NCBI GenBank assembly: GCA_030280995.1
Contig: JASXTE010000009.1
Span: forward strand, 310,001-374,000
Length of the DNA stretch: 64,000 bases
Direction of reading: 5' to 3'
DNA from: Hemileia vastatrix
Lineage: Eukaryota; Basidiomycota; Pucciniomycetes; Pucciniales; Zaghouaniaceae
Shown here: positions 40,685 to 53,290 of the stretch, piece by piece
Layout of the letters: each line of letters opens with the position of its first letter
Position numbering within the stretch: the stretch's first letter is position 1
The notes under the pieces: model-generated
Database searches by the model: none
What the model saw: only the letters and a program-made list of their open reading frames with translations
Told to the model about the DNA's origin: nothing
Position numbers and translations under genes: made by a program

Positions 40685-42597
40685 TATTGGCCGGTTCATC
40701 TAGAAGAAGGAGAATAGAAGGAAGGAAAGGGGAAAGGAAAGGGAAAGGAGAAAATTTAAAGAGCAATGAAGAGAATGGAAAACAAAGACTAATGGATAAA
40801 GTAAAGATTGATACTGGACTTAATAGAATTAATGGCAGTGGTGAATTGGATTACAATAGTAAGTATTTTATATCTTCTCTGCTTAACTATCAACTACCAA
40901 TGATTAAAAATCTTAAAGAAACCTTTATTATTTTTTTTAGTATATAAGGGGACAGACGCACCACTTCAAATAATAAAATATACAATAGTATTTAAAATAT
41001 GATAAGTAATATAAGTGATGGGCTGAAGGGGATTACCCAAGGCCTTTTTTATAGGCAACAGGTCCTCTGAAGCGCCACAAATTTGTATATACAAAGTAGT
41101 AGTAAAGTGAAACAATAAATAAAAGAAAATAATTGAAATTTATATATTTAGAGAAAAATATGAAACAACTAATTAAGTTCTCAAATAAGAAATAATTTTC
41201 CCATACTAATTTCCCAACCCAGTTAATTAAAATAGTGAGTAACTACGTAAATTTTTAAAATGAGAAACTGTGAGTAATTTATCAAAAAACAATCATTATA
41301 ATTTTTAAGCAATTATTTATATAATCAATTTAAACCCAAAACAGAAATTAGAAATTGTTTTAACTATTCCATTTGAGTAATAACCAAATTAAGTGAAACA
41401 AGTAATTAATTTAATGAAAAACAATTGAAATTAAGTATTTTAATTTATTTTATTAAGTAATTATTTTAACTTATTTAATAGAAATTTTATAACACAGTTA
41501 AGGGTCAAAAAAAGCGCCCAATATTTATGGATTATAACATATGAGAAGATTGATGTAAGTGTATAATAATTTATTTAATAATAAAATTAATATAATGCTT
41601 ATTTTACTTATTTTAATAAAACTTTTACATAATTTTATTATGTAATAAAATATTATTTTAAATGCATAAAATACATCACTTTATTCACTCCAATAAAATA
41701 TGGGACGATATTAGGACACACCGGCACACTCAACCAAAAGTGTTAGGTGCACACCGGTGATGCTATTTTTGTCTGTTTTCAATTCAAATTTTTTTGATGT
41801 CTCATACTATGTAACAACATCCCTTAGATATATACATAATTCTTACGCTTGGTGTGCAAGTGTGATATTATTACCGAATAGGGAAAAAAACACCCACTAC
41901 TACAAATACATATGGTGTGCAAGTTAGATACTACTGCATTATGGGGCAACAAAAATATGTTGCCGGGCACTGTACAATCCTTTGTTAAATATGCAAGTAT
42001 TACTTCAGTACAGGCTCAGTTTGTGGACAATGAACTATTATATACATATTTAAGGGAATGATTGTAAAGTGCACATTAATTTAAGATTTCAGTGATTGCG
42101 CAAGGTTTAGAGTCACAAAATTATTTGCTCATTATCATCATTTGACTCATATTGATTGCCATTACCACACTTATAAGTTACTGGTGATAAAAACTAAATT
42201 AAATATGTATATAATAGTTCAGTGTTCACAAACTGAGCCTGTACTGATTTAATACTTGCATATTTAACAAAGGATTGTACAGTGCCCGGCAACATATTTT
42301 TGTTGCCCCATAATGCAGTAGTATCTAACTTGCACACCATATGTATTTGTAGTAGTGGGTGTTTTTTTCCCTATTTGGTAATAATATCACACTTGCACAC
42401 CAAGCGTAAGAATTATGTATATATCTAAGGGATGTTGTTACATAGTATGAGACATCAAAAAAATTTGAATTGAAAACAGACAAAAATAGCATCACCGGTG
42501 TGCACCTAACACTTTTGGTTGAGTGTGCCGGTGTGTCCTAATATCGTCCCTAAAATATTATACATTTTACTGGGCTCCTGAGACAGCCTGGCTGACA
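40685..42597 (-). repeat. 3' LTR of Gypsy-C element V, carrying a MITE
   Basis: Starts TATTGGCCGG and ends GCTGACA like the other Gypsy-C LTRs, with the TATA block at 41041-41055. Without the 849-bp MITE and its duplication it is about 1.06 kb. The polypurine AAAGTGAGGGAG (minus) follows on the inner side. Confidence 0.88.
41702..42550. mobile_element. Fold-back MITE with 351-bp inverted arms and 8-bp target duplication
   Basis: Arms 41702-42052 and 42200-42550 are near-perfect inverted copies (ends GGGACGATATTAGG / CCTAATATCGTCCC) around a 147-bp spacer. The target duplication TAAAATAT is at 41694-41701 and 42551-42558. An 8-bp duplication points to hAT-like or another 8-bp superfamily. No coding capacity. 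Confidence 0.9.
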
Positions 42598-42629
42598 CTC
42601 CCTCACTTTAAAAAAATAATAAAAAAATG

Positions 42630-44036
42630 TTAAGATTTTCTCTTTTTATATATTTTTAACAAAGTAGGAAGGTTATAAATTTCTTTTCCAGATATCCATG
42701 TATCATGTTCAGATGATTTATTTTTATATCTCAATAAATATTCACTGCCCTTTTCAGCAGTGATAATTCTATCATTTAGAATTTTATCAATTTCTGCAGT
42801 TTCTGTGACTTCCTGAGGATTTTTCTTAGGTCTACCTCTTCTCCTGGGAAATAAGTCACTTTTGGAAGTATAAGATTTAAGCAAGAAAATGGAGAAAACA
42901 GGATTTTTTCTATAATATGAAGAAAACAGTTCTACTTCTGCTGCATTATCACCAACTATTCTTTTGAAAACCAATGGACCTACAAATGGATCTTTTAATT
43001 TGTTATTGCCTTGTAAATTGAAATGGACAGTAGATATGAACTCTTCATCACCCTTCTTAAATGTGTATTCTTTATGGGATTTATCCCATCTTTTTTTCTC
43101 ATATTCAAATGCTTTATCAATACAGCTCTGAGCATGTTTTCTGAATAGTTGCTGCATTTGCACAAAAGATTCAACACCAGGGTGTAAGTCCAACTTAGTT
43201 AACCAATTATTGAGAATATTAGCAGGAGTATTTGGGACATAGCCTAGCCAAAGCTCAAAAGGCTTTTTCTCAGTGACAGAGTGAACAGTGCTATTATAAG
43301 CAAATTCAATACCTGGAAATAGAGTAACCCAGTCATGAATGAACCTGTCATTATCTTTATATTCCAAACCAAAGGAACAATACCTCCTAATAATATCCTC
43401 TAGAGTTTGAATCATCCTCTCAGCTAAATCATCAGTTTGGGGATGGTGAGATGCAGAAAATTTTAACTCACAGCCACATATATCCATCAATAACATCAAA
43501 AATTCAGAGGTGAATTTAGGGTCTCTGTCAGAGATGATGGCTTTTGGGAATCCAACAATATTAAACATATGATACCACCACAAGAAGGCTAACTCCTTAG
43601 TAGAAACATCTTTTTGAGTCGGAATAAATTTAAACATTTTTGTAAATCTATCCACAATAACCCAGAAAGAGTTAAAACTGCCTTTCCCAGAAATGTGTAG
43701 TCCTGTGACAAAATCCATTTTAATTATTTGCCATGGTGCATCAGAAGCTTTAATATGCTGCATTATTCCAGCTCTTTTCCCAGTAAATCTCTTTGATTTC
43801 TGGCAAGAATCACAGGATTCAACATATAATATTGTGTCCTCAGACATATTAGCCCACCAAGTAGTGTTTTTTATTCTGATTATGGTTTTCTTAAGATCAA
43901 AATGACCTGCCAATATGTCATCATGACAAAGCTTTAGGATGGTTTTCTTCATGGAAGGAGGAATAACAATGACATTAGTAAGTTTTCTTTTGTAGTAAAT
44001 GTAACCATCTTCAATGGAAAACATTCCTTTATTCAA
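42630..44036 (-). pseudogene. Gypsy-C integrase with chromodomain (element V), open frame
   Basis: 468 codons open in an otherwise broken element. H2C2 zinc segment (LCHDDILAGHF ... CDSCQKSK), the core triad (MDFVTGLH, IISDRDPKFTSEF, HHPQTDDLAERMIQTLED) and the chromodomain-like end (EIDKILNDRIITAEKGSEYLL, DTWISGKEIYNL). The frame is intact where element IV has two breaks. Confidence 0.88.
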
Positions 44037-44063
44037 AGCATTTTATTATTTTGGAGGAAGAGT

Positions 44064-44449
44064 TTATATTAATGATTGAATAGAAGCATTCATTGGATCA
44101 TTCAAGATTGTAACCAATTTATTTAAATCAGAATCTTTTTCACATGAATCCAGAATCAATTGTAATAGTTCCTCTTCCATGTCAACAATATATATACCAT
44201 GTATATGAACTGTATCATTTTCAGGTACATAAGATGGATTGGAGGAATAATTTGGAAGAGGTAATATAGACAACACATCTACATTAGAATGAACATACCC
44301 AGCCCTGTAAATAATAGTCATTCTACCTCTATATTCTTTAATAGTAAGTTTCCACCTAAACATATGTCTATTTGGTGTTTTCAAGTTTAAGAGTGATTTA
44401 ACAGCACTGCAATCAGTAACTAATTAGAATTTTTGATCATCCAGCTAAT
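44064..44449 (-). pseudogene. Gypsy-C RNase H end (element V), interrupted
   Basis: The frame at 44384-44064 has AGYVHSNVDVLSILPLP (NVDMLSRLP in element IV). The remainder of RNase H continues at 56871 after the inserted MITE and element II. A stop lies near 44425. Confidence 0.8.
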
Positions 44450-44650
44450 AATCACCATGCAATACGGGGGGCGGACTTGTTAGCAAGTCCGCAACCTTGG
44501 ACTCAAATTCACCACAGATTGAACACACATTGAGCTATTGACAAAGGAACCATACAATCAGGGATGAGCACCACTCAGCAGAACAGTTTTAGGTGGGTCT
44601 TCAAGTAGAGTTCAATCTGAGTTGCATCTGAGTTCTGTCTGAGTTCCGGT

Positions 44651-45740
44651 GTAGACAATCCTATAGTACTAGCTATAGGCCTTGACCAAGGGAGTTGGAG
44701 AAAAACCAGAGAGAAAATCCCCTTTCCCTTTAGAAAAATAGAGTGAGATTTACTTGCTAAAGTAAATTGGTTCCTGTTTTGCTAAAGCTACTTTTCAACA
44801 CACTTGACTGCTTGGTGAGCCAAGAAAGTAGTCCCAGATAGACTACCAGACCAAAGAACTGAAATGTAGAACAAAGTCCACACCAGAGACAGCAAAGATA
44901 CTTGATGTAGGCTGCAAATCCACACCAGAGACAGCAATAATACTTGCTATAGCTTGCAAGACTATAACAGAGAAAACAGTTGCCAAAGTTAAGTTAAATG
45001 AAGAACTCACTTGCAACACACACAGCCAATTGTGGCCAGAAAACAGTGAAAACTGAGTGAGGAACAATGAGATCACCTCCAGATGGTTGTATGATGATTA
45101 AGGTTGCCCCAAACTGTCTTATTCACTATGTACACGCAGACCACTAACTAAGAGCCCATGCGCACCCACCAATCTGGCGCCTGTACCCGCCAAATTGGAT
45201 AAAAAACCCTCCTGGAGTGCCCCCCAACCTCCTAAAACAGAGGCGGGCGGGCCTCCCAACGTCGGAGATGCCGCCTGAAGCGGCCTGGCCTCCCTGAAGC
45301 CAGAAAACCAATAAAAACAACTTATCTACTTAGAAAAATTAGCTACAACTACTAAAACCTTTAAAACACGGAATTTCACTATAACAACATTGAGACATGA
45401 AATATAGAGAAAAATTAGATCTATCCAATGGTACTAAGCACTTAACCCTAAGACTTAAGGTTAGCCCGTAAAACACGAAAAACAAAATTAAACAGCAATC
45501 TTTTATAAATGAAAAATGAGGAAATGACCCCTTAAAACTCAGAATATGAAAAATGTCTTCAAGACATAAAATATAGAGAAAACCAGGGCTATCCAATGTT
45601 AGTACCCACATACCTGCAGACCCAATATCCACGGAATAAAACCAGAAAAATACCCAATTCCTTAACAGATGTCAATTAAGACATGCACAAACCGCGCCAA
45701 ATCACACAACAAAGGCCCCTGCCAATGTTGGAAGACCACA
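44651..45740 (-). repeat. 3' LTR of Gypsy-B element II
   Basis: 1090 bp, matches 58036-59119 and the two outer parts of 16988-19009. The polypurine tract GGAGGGAGGA (minus) follows at 45750-45741. Confidence 0.9.
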
Positions 45741-45821
45741 TCCTCCCTCCAATTGAGAATGTCCGCATTCTATCTTCATCCAACCACCATGTTTAACCTT
45801 CTTCCCAAATCTGCCTCTGAA

Positions 45822-46582
45822 ATGGGCCCCTTCCAATACTGCATCAACAATAATTTAATCTGCACCATGACACCACCTGTTCATCCATACAGAACGTCCT
45901 GCAATGTCTTCCAATCCATAAAGAAGACCTGCCACAGACCTGGTCCACTTTCTTTCACAACAGATTCACCTCCACCTCAACCTGGTCCTTCTTCTGCCAG
46001 CACAAAAAGATCTAGGCCATCCATCCTGATACCCAGATTGATCAAAAAGCTCCACCCTTCCCAGAAGAGTGCCACAACCCATAATACAACTAGTTCCCCC
46101 ATCCCTAGTCCATCTGATGGTAAAGAACATTCATTTCTTCCTTCAACTTTAAAACTGATAACTTCTCAGTTCCTCCCTCTTCTGATAGTGATGATAACAA
46201 TGTAGGATCCATTGCACCACCAACACCAACGCACTTGCCAACTACCAAGGCCAAGTTCCAAGAACACACATCTCAACAGAAACAACTTCTGCTTCACTAC
46301 TTCCAATCCACTCCTGCTAGAAATCCACAGGACATTGAGAACAGAAGACACCTCATTCACCAGTTCAAGGCTAATTCTGAACACTTCATTTCATCTCTTG
46401 ATTCCCTCTGTAATTCCACTAGTACTTTAGTTCGATTCAGAAAAGAAAAATTGACCACACCCTCTATAGGATGTAACCACAAACAACCCTCAGTTTTAAG
46501 TCTTGGGGGACCATCCTCATTTTATAGTCTTGGGGGACTCAAAAACCCTCAGTTTAAAGTCTTGGGGGACTCAAAAACCTAA
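45822..46582 (+). CDS. Antisense gene A of Gypsy-B element II: Zn2Cys6-like protein, spliced
   Basis: Exon 1 45822-46119 and exon 2 46170-46582 join through a 50-bp GT..AG intron to about 236 aa. The chosen ATG (MGPFQYC) is the one conserved in element VI; an upstream in-frame ATG at about 45790 is not. The N-terminus has the spacing of a fungal Zn2Cys6 cluster, CX2CX6CX12CX2CX6C, except that the fifth Cys is Phe here (NVFQS). A basic, Ser/Pro-rich linker (TKRSRPSILIPRLIKK) follows, then an acidic DSDDN patch and a helical end (NPQDIENRRHLIHQFKANSE). The last 50 residues run into hairpin-array DNA and differ from element VI. Zn2Cys6 proteins normally bind DNA as regulators; control of the element or of host genes is an inference. 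The gene is transcribed opposite to pol. Confidence 0.7.
46120..46169 (+). other. Intron of antisense gene A (element II)
   Basis: 50 bp, donor GTAAAG, acceptor CTCAG, branch-like ACTGATAAC. Its position and phase match the intron 59499-59547 in element VI. Confidence 0.75.
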
Positions 46583-46989
46583 ATCATAAACCCAGAACCA
46601 GAGATCAACCACATTAAGACACAGAGAATAAACTAACATTCTGGGGTAATTGTAAAAAGAGCAGCCAGCCCATCAATTACCCCCAAACTTGCCTTTTCTA
46701 AATTTGGAGGCTCCCCCTGTGGATACCCTCCACCAATCTTTCAAAACCAACTCCAACAACAAAAACTTTTCCCTCAGTTTATAGTCTTGGGGGACTTACA
46801 ACCCTCAGTTTAAAGTCTTGGGGGACTAACACAGTGTTCAGTTTAAAGTCTTGATGGACTAGTCTTGATAAAATATTGAAACCAGCCAGTTTAAAGTCTT
46901 GGAGGACTAACAGAAACCAGATTTCAGTTTAAAGTCTTGATGGACTGCCTTGATACCATAGATTTTTCAGTTTAGAGTCTTGATGGACT
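46491..46989 (-). repeat. Hairpin repeat array of element II (9 copies)
   Basis: Copies start at about 46491, 46518, 46550, 46775, 46806, 46839, 46887, 46925 and 46968. Stem AGTC/GACT is dominant; loops TTGGGG, TTGATG and TTGGAG. A larger GGGGTAATTG...CAATTACCCC hairpin lies within at 46643-46684. Confidence 0.9.
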
Positions 46990-47141
46990 AACAGAGTTTT
47001 GCATAAAGTGGACGCAGCCAATTTCATGCAGCACACCTCTACAGCCAACCTGCTGAGCTTTCCCCTTCACTTCATCATCTACCCATCACTGACAAAAAAT
47101 CTCCTCCTATCCCTTTTCATCATCTTTTCTCACCACAGATC

Positions 47142-48693
47142 ATGGCTGGATCTCCTGATGTTAACCCTTCTACTCTCCCTTGCTTTACTGCTCCCAACGA
47201 CTATGCTTGCAAACAGTGCATCCACAAGTGCAGACCTTGCACATTCACTCTTCCAAATCCTGAATCCAAATTCTACAACAGGGCTTGTGACTCTTGCTAT
47301 TCCAAAAAGAAAAGATGTGACAGAGACGCCAACTACCCTATTCCTCCGCCTTCTCTTTCTCACAAATACATCTCCAGATCCCCTACCAGATCCCCAGAGC
47401 TTGGTCCTTCCTCTTCCTCTCTATCTTCTGCTCCTTCCAGAAGATCCAGAAGCTCAGCTTCCCCCACTCTTCCCAAAAGACCAGCCTTAGCCTCACAAGA
47501 AACTACTTTTATCTCCGCCAAATTAGCTCCAAAAGCTTCAAGATCAACTCCCAGGCTTCTAGACCGCGTCCAGGAGGCCCGCACGCCTCACCAAACAGTG
47601 AAAATCAGGGCCAAAATCTCCAAAAACGGCCAGAGAACAGCCAAATTCATCCAGACAACAACAAAAACTCAACCCAACTACCTCCTACTGCTCCCAGAGC
47701 AATGCAATCCACCCTTCCAAAGTCCAAAAGCACCAAAATTTACCAGATTTCTAATAGACCTGCCAGAGAACCCCAAGAAGGAACCAGAACACCACACACT
47801 GCTCCACAACAACAACTTCGTCCCCAACTAAGACAAAGAAACTACACCTCTCCTCTGTCAGCCAACTACTCTTCTGACAGTTCCATCTCTTCAAATTCTC
47901 CATCCAGAAGAGAGCAGTCTGCTTCCAAATACCCCTCTCCTGCTCCATCCTTTAACAACCCTGGTACTCCATCACCAGCACCTCCTCCAACTGAATCCAA
48001 CAGAAATAACAACCACAACAACAACAACAATCTCACTGCTTCAACTAGGCCCCAGAAACCTCAGCATCCCAGTTCACCTTCTCAGGATCCTTCAGAGGAA
48101 GACCATGAGAATCCATATCTTTCCCTAGTTGATCCACCCACTATAACCATTACAAAATCTTCAGAGATCCAAATCCCAGCTGCTTACAGATTTAATGAGC
48201 TTCCAATCTGTAAGTACCAAATTAATTATTCCATTTCTTCAACAAAAATAATTGCTGATCCAATTCTTCTTGTCTAGTTGGCACCCCTCCTCCTGAATCT
48301 ATTATTGGAGTTGGCCAAACTCTTGAAACTTCTTTGACCCTGGATTATGGAGACATGAAGAAACACCTAAGCACCATGTGTTCCAACATGCTAAAAGCCT
48401 TTGCCCTCCATGGACCTTTGAATGACTTTGAAAAATCCCTGAGAAAGCGCCTACTGGACAACCACTGGAAAATGTCTAGGATCATTAAACACACTCTCAA
48501 GCACTCCATTCCTACCTCTTCTTCTTCCTCCTCTGAACTTCCCTCTAATCCAATTCCTGATCATTACAATCCCTATCATCTCTCCAGCAGGATGCACTTC
48601 AAAGAACACAGTGCTACCCACAATCCCAACAAAAAACAAAAACGTCATCACAATTTGGACCAGCCTCCAGAAGCTTCATCATCCGGACAATGA
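47142..48693 (+). CDS. Antisense gene B of Gypsy-B element II: Zn2Cys6 protein, spliced
   Basis: The ATG at 47142 (MAGSPDVNPS) follows a pyrimidine tract and CAG, which looks like an acceptor of a 5' intron. A complete cysteine cluster CX2CX6CX15CX2CX6C is visible (ACKQCIHKCRPCTF, then NRACDSCYSKKKRC). Then comes a Ser/Pro-rich region (SRSPTRSPELGPSSSS). The reading frame changes near 47560, by an unrecognised intron or a frameshift. The second frame continues to 48209, where a 68-bp intron (48210-48277) leads in phase to the C-terminal exon (48278-48693) with NMLKAFALHGPLNDFEKSL and HWKMSRIIKHT. Conserved in element VI. Likely a DNA-binding regulator encoded opposite to pol; target unknown. 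Confidence 0.7.
48210..48277 (+). other. Intron of antisense gene B (element II)
   Basis: 68 bp, GTAAGT...TCTAG with branch-like GCTGATCC. Conserved as 61529-61598 (70 bp) in element VI with the same phase. Confidence 0.8.
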
Positions 48694-49339
48694 GCTCCTG
48701 CAAAAAGATTAGAAACATAATAATAATATAAAACAATTAATAAAAAAAATTTCAGAATTTTTTTTTTTTTATGAATATACTAAAATAAAAAATTAATAAA
48801 TAAAATGAAATGAAATCAATGAAATAAAATATAATATAAGAAATAATAGAAATGGTTTCCCCCAGCCAATTGATGAGCAGATCCCCTGATAACTTACCCA
48901 CATCCAAGTGCACCTTGATGTGGATATACAATTATATCTTTTAAATGGTTAACAGAAAACAAAATTCAAAAAATTTAGAAATTCAGAAAAAAATAAAAAA
49001 TATTGAAACACAGAAACACATGAAATTAATAATAAATAAAAATAAAATAGCATTGCCCGGCCAATTGATGAGCCTTTCCCCACCAATGCTTTCCCACATC
49101 CAGGTGACCCTGATGTGGTAACACCCTATATTTTTGATCTTATAATTTTAAACAACCCCCATAAAAAAATTAAAAGAAAAAAAGAGAAAAAAGAAAATAA
49201 TCTAAAACTTCTATCTAGCAAAAACATAACTGCAAAATAAAAGAAAGTACAGCTCCATAGATGGCCCAATAAGAGAAAGTCCGGTCCATAGAAATGATCA
49301 CTGGGTGGGCTCCCTCCAATAAGTAAAAATGATGGGAGA
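48694..49339 (-). other. Noncoding region of element II with two GATGAGCC/CACATC hairpin motifs
   Basis: No ORF. Motifs at 48857-48929 and 49053-49124 share CCAATTGATGAGC, then CCACATCCA...TGATGTGG, which can fold. A GATCACTGGGTGGGCTCC motif is at about 49298. Equivalents: 7944-8015 in element I; 63593-63665 and 63771-63842 in element VI. Confidence 0.7.
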
Positions 49340-49344
49340 CCACC

Positions 49345-50478
49345 TGTAGGTCAGTCGTCTAGAAGAGGTAAGAAAAATAGGAGAAAAAGGAGGAGAGAAG
49401 GAGGAGGACAAGGGAAAATAAAGAAATAAACCAAAAATATATATTTAATTTATTTGAGAGGGAAACAACGGTGAGCAACTTTGAGAGGCAACAAAAACTT
49501 AGATTTTATTAACAATAATATTATTAAATGTAAGGGTTCTGCGCGGCAAACAATTTTAATTACTATCAGACTTAAAGCAACCTTTGATTTGTTGTATAGA
49601 ATTTAAATTAGATTTGTATTACTAATAAAAATAGTATAAACGTAATAAATTGGTTATTTAATTTGTTGAGTGTGTAATAAGTGATGAGGCTACAGGGGAT
49701 TATCCAAGGCCCTTTTATAGGCAATGGGTCCTCTGAAGCGACTATCTTTGTAAATACAATGATTAGAATGGATTAAAACAAATATATCAAAAGAGTAAAT
49801 GAAACATAACAATATAGAGAAAAACATGAAACAATTAATTAAAACCCCAATTAAGAATCCAATTTTCCTGTCATTAATTCTCAAATCAGTAAGTGAAAAT
49901 AGTGAATAACTAAACAAGATTGGAACATAGGAACTATGAGAAAAATAATTCCAAACAGATGGTACAGTCTGATTAAAGGACATTTTAAGTGAAACAAAAA
50001 ATAATTTGACGCAACAAAACATGCAATTAATCTCAATTTAGTCCAAATTAATTTATTTGTTTTTTCTAACACAATTAAGGGTCAAAAGAAGCGTCATTAA
50101 TTATTGTTTAGTATCATATGAGAGGTATTATTTAATATATAAATTTAAGTAATTAATTTAAATATATTATAAATCAATTTTACACTTATAATTATAATAT
50201 ATGTTTTTCAATTAATTAAATATAAATTTATAATTATTAAATACATAAAAATGCGCCATTATTTGTAGAATATATTATATTATGCTCAATTTAACTGTAT
50301 ATAAAAATATATATAACCAATAAATTTAATGTAACACTTGTATATAATAAAATACTTATATAATTTCATTATGCAATAAAATATTAAGTTATATTCATTA
50401 AATACAATTCTTACCCACTCTTTAAGGTTTTATAATTTATATATCATTTACTGGACTCCTGGAATAGCCTGGCTGATA
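49345..50478 (-). mobile_element. Solo Gypsy-C LTR
   Basis: 1134 bp, TGTAGGTCAGTC...GGCTGATA, flanked by CCACC at 49340-49344 and 50479-50483. Has the conserved TATA block (49708-49721). Formed by recombination between two LTRs of a Gypsy-C element inside element II. Confidence 0.9.
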
Positions 50479-50483
50479 CCACC

Positions 50484-51063
50484 AGTGATCCACCACCAAT
50501 CTGAAAGAACCAAAGATAAAGAAGCCAGTCCCAAACTAGTTTAAAGTCATAGCGGACTTAAAACCTGAATAATAAACAACAGAACTAGAATTCAACTAGG
50601 AAAACAAAAGACTTGAGACAGACATTCTGTGGTAACTTTTCTCCATAGCAGCCAGCTCATCAGTTACCCCCACACTTGCCAAAATAAAATCTAGAAGCCC
50701 CCCTGGGTACCTTCTAACAAAAACACAACATCCAACACAATAAACCAAAACCAATAAGAGTGACGAGTCCGGCACTTAAAAAACAAAGGAAATTCCAGTT
50801 TAAAGTCATATAGGACTAAAAGCTGTGAAAAGAAACCAATGCTAGGGTTCAACCAAATTAAGAGAAAGGGTTGGAAACAGACAATCTGGGGTAACTGTTG
50901 ATAGAGCAGCCAGCCCATCAGTCACCCCCACACTTGCCAAGATCAAATCTAGAGGCCCCATCCATGGGTAACTTCTAACAAAAAGTTTCCAACACAAAAG
51001 TTGCTCTGCAACACCAAAAATTCCAAACTTTAAAGAACGTTCCATATTTTATCCTCATTGCGG
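50484..51063 (-). other. Element II 3' noncoding part next to pol, hairpin motifs
   Basis: Hairpin repeats at 50537-50558, 50796-50817 and a decayed one at 51042-51063, plus two GGGGTAACT-type hairpins at 50630-50671 and 50889-50930. No ORF. Confidence 0.75.
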
Positions 51064-51065
51064 AT

Positions 51066-53290
51066 TCAATCTTCTTCATGCCTAGTGCCTCTGGGATAAA
51101 ACCTCTTCACTTTGTCTGCAGCCACCCTCTTTTTCAAGACTGCACCATCCAACTCTTCCAAAACATAAAAACCTCCAGACGCTGGAGATCTGACTCTGTA
51201 AGGTCCATTCCATCTGTCAGCAAAAATTTTCCCCCACTGACTCTCCAAACTTCTATTATACACCAAAACCAAACAACCAGGTTTCAAGGGATTCCTGAGT
51301 CTATGTGCCAACTTCTTGTCCCAGTACCTGACTGATTGATTCCTAATCTTCATCATTCTAGAGTATGCCTTCTCCTGACATTCCTCTCTACATTCAAACT
51401 GTTGCATCCTGGAACAGAGCAAATCTTCTGTTGAGTGCACATCATCCCAATCAATTCCAAGATAAGAGACAGCTTCCAAGTCCACTGGTAGAACGGCTTT
51501 TTGACCAAACATTAACTCATAAGGAGAATAGCCAGTTGTCCTCTTCACAGTGACCCTATCAGCAAATAACACCAAGGGTAAATAATGCCTCCACATTTCA
51601 GCACTATCTCCCACATCTTCACAAAAGCATTCTTGATAACTTGATGGCCTCTTTCAACCATGCCTTCACCTTCAGGATAATAAGGTGTAGCCACTCTAAC
51701 TTTAGAGTAAACACTAGCCACAGCTTCTTTAAATTAGGCACCAAACTCTGGCCCACCATCAACAGTCACCAACTTCATCAACCCATACCTATAAATCCAC
51801 TCCTTCTTCAAAACCTCTGCCACATTCTTGGCAGTCAAATTAACCAGAGGCACTGCCTCAACCCAACCAGACAAATCATCCCTAGCAACAATCAAGTATT
51901 TATACCTGCCCTCTTTAATATGGATAGCATCCAGACTGACCCTTCCAAAAACAGTTGATTCACCAGTAGCACGGCCGACCTCTTTAGGTTTCAAGTGACT
52001 TCTTCTTTGACATTCTTCACAAGATTGAACCCAAGCCTGCACAGCCAACTTCATACCTGGCCACCAAAATCTGTCTGCTACTCTTCTATAAGTCTCTCCA
52101 AAGCCTCTATGACCAAGGTCTTCATGCAAAGACTTCAAAACCAATTCTTGACCCTTCTTCTGAGTCACCACCACTTGAGGATTTGGAGGTCTCCTCCTCA
52201 TCAACCGCCTTCCTGACACATAAAATCCAGGACTCTTCTTCTTTATTTCCAACCAAGTATCATCATCACAACTATCTGGCCTCTCCAAGGTCAACAGATA
52301 TTCTACCAAACAAAAATAAAACCCAGAATGACCCCAGGTCTCATCTTCAAAATCCAACAGAACAACATCCAAGGGTACAAATCTGTCATCAAAATCACCA
52401 GTGTGAACATGAGCCAATTGAGCAGCCCAACCAGGACACCAATCCTTAAATTTTGGCACATCCTTCTCTTTCCACTGAACCTTGTGAGAATCCAGTACAC
52501 TAACAAAAACACCCTTTTCCAATTTTGAGCTGTCCCAAACAACAACTCCATCTTCATCAACAAAAACATCCTGATCGCCAGAATCAAGATCAGATACAGC
52601 CAGTTTAGCCTCTTCGGGGAGGTCAGAACAATTGTCCAGTTTAGCCTCATGGGGGAGGAAAGAAAAATCCTCAGCACCCTTTGTGCTGGCCCTAATCACT
52701 GGAACATCTTCGTCAAACTCTTCAGAATCAGAATCCTCATCTTTAGGTGGTCTCCTTGATAATCCATCAGGCATAGTAAAAGTTTTACCTGGTTTGTGTA
52801 CCAGGTCAAAAGAAAAATGTTGAATAAATGCCACCCACCTAGTCATTGGAGCATTTGGAAGACTAGGTGTATTGATCATCTTAACCAAAGATTTTGCATC
52901 CACCTGCAGCTCAAAATGCTGCCCCCACAAAACCATCTGTAGCTTCTTTAAAATTTTAGCCATGCCACACAATTCCAACTTAGGTTGAGAATACATAAAT
53001 TCCACCTCATTAAACACCACAGACTCATATCTTACTGGCCTGACCCTACCAGTCTTATCCTCCTGAGACAAAACAGCACCAGCAGCAATATAACTTGAGT
53101 CCACTGCCAGATAAATTTTTCCAGCACCAACACCATAATCCAACTTGTGAAGAACAATATCTTCACCAACAACCTTTTTCAACTTCTGAAAAGCCTCTTC
53201 ACACTCTTCAGTCCATTCCCAATCTGCATCTTTCCTGGTCAACCTCCTTAAAGGTGAAGCCAAAAAAGAAAAATCCTGACATATACACAT
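51066..53290 (-). pseudogene. Gypsy-B RNase H and integrase (element II)
   Basis: The frame 53290-51734 has the RT end (LRRLTRKDADWEW), RNase H (KIYLAVDSSYIAAGAVLSQ), integrase H2C2 (LHEDLGHRG ... CEECQRRS) and SLDAIHIKEGR, MKLVTVDGGPEFG. A short break (51615-51733) removes the YYPE..E part of the frame. The frame 51614-51066 holds the integrase end (ADRVTVKRTTGYSPYELMFG, ADRWNGPYRV). It is closely related to the Gypsy-A pol. Two in-frame hairpin repeats (52601-52622, 52637-52658) encode DLPEEAKL and FLPHEAKL. Confidence 0.9.
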
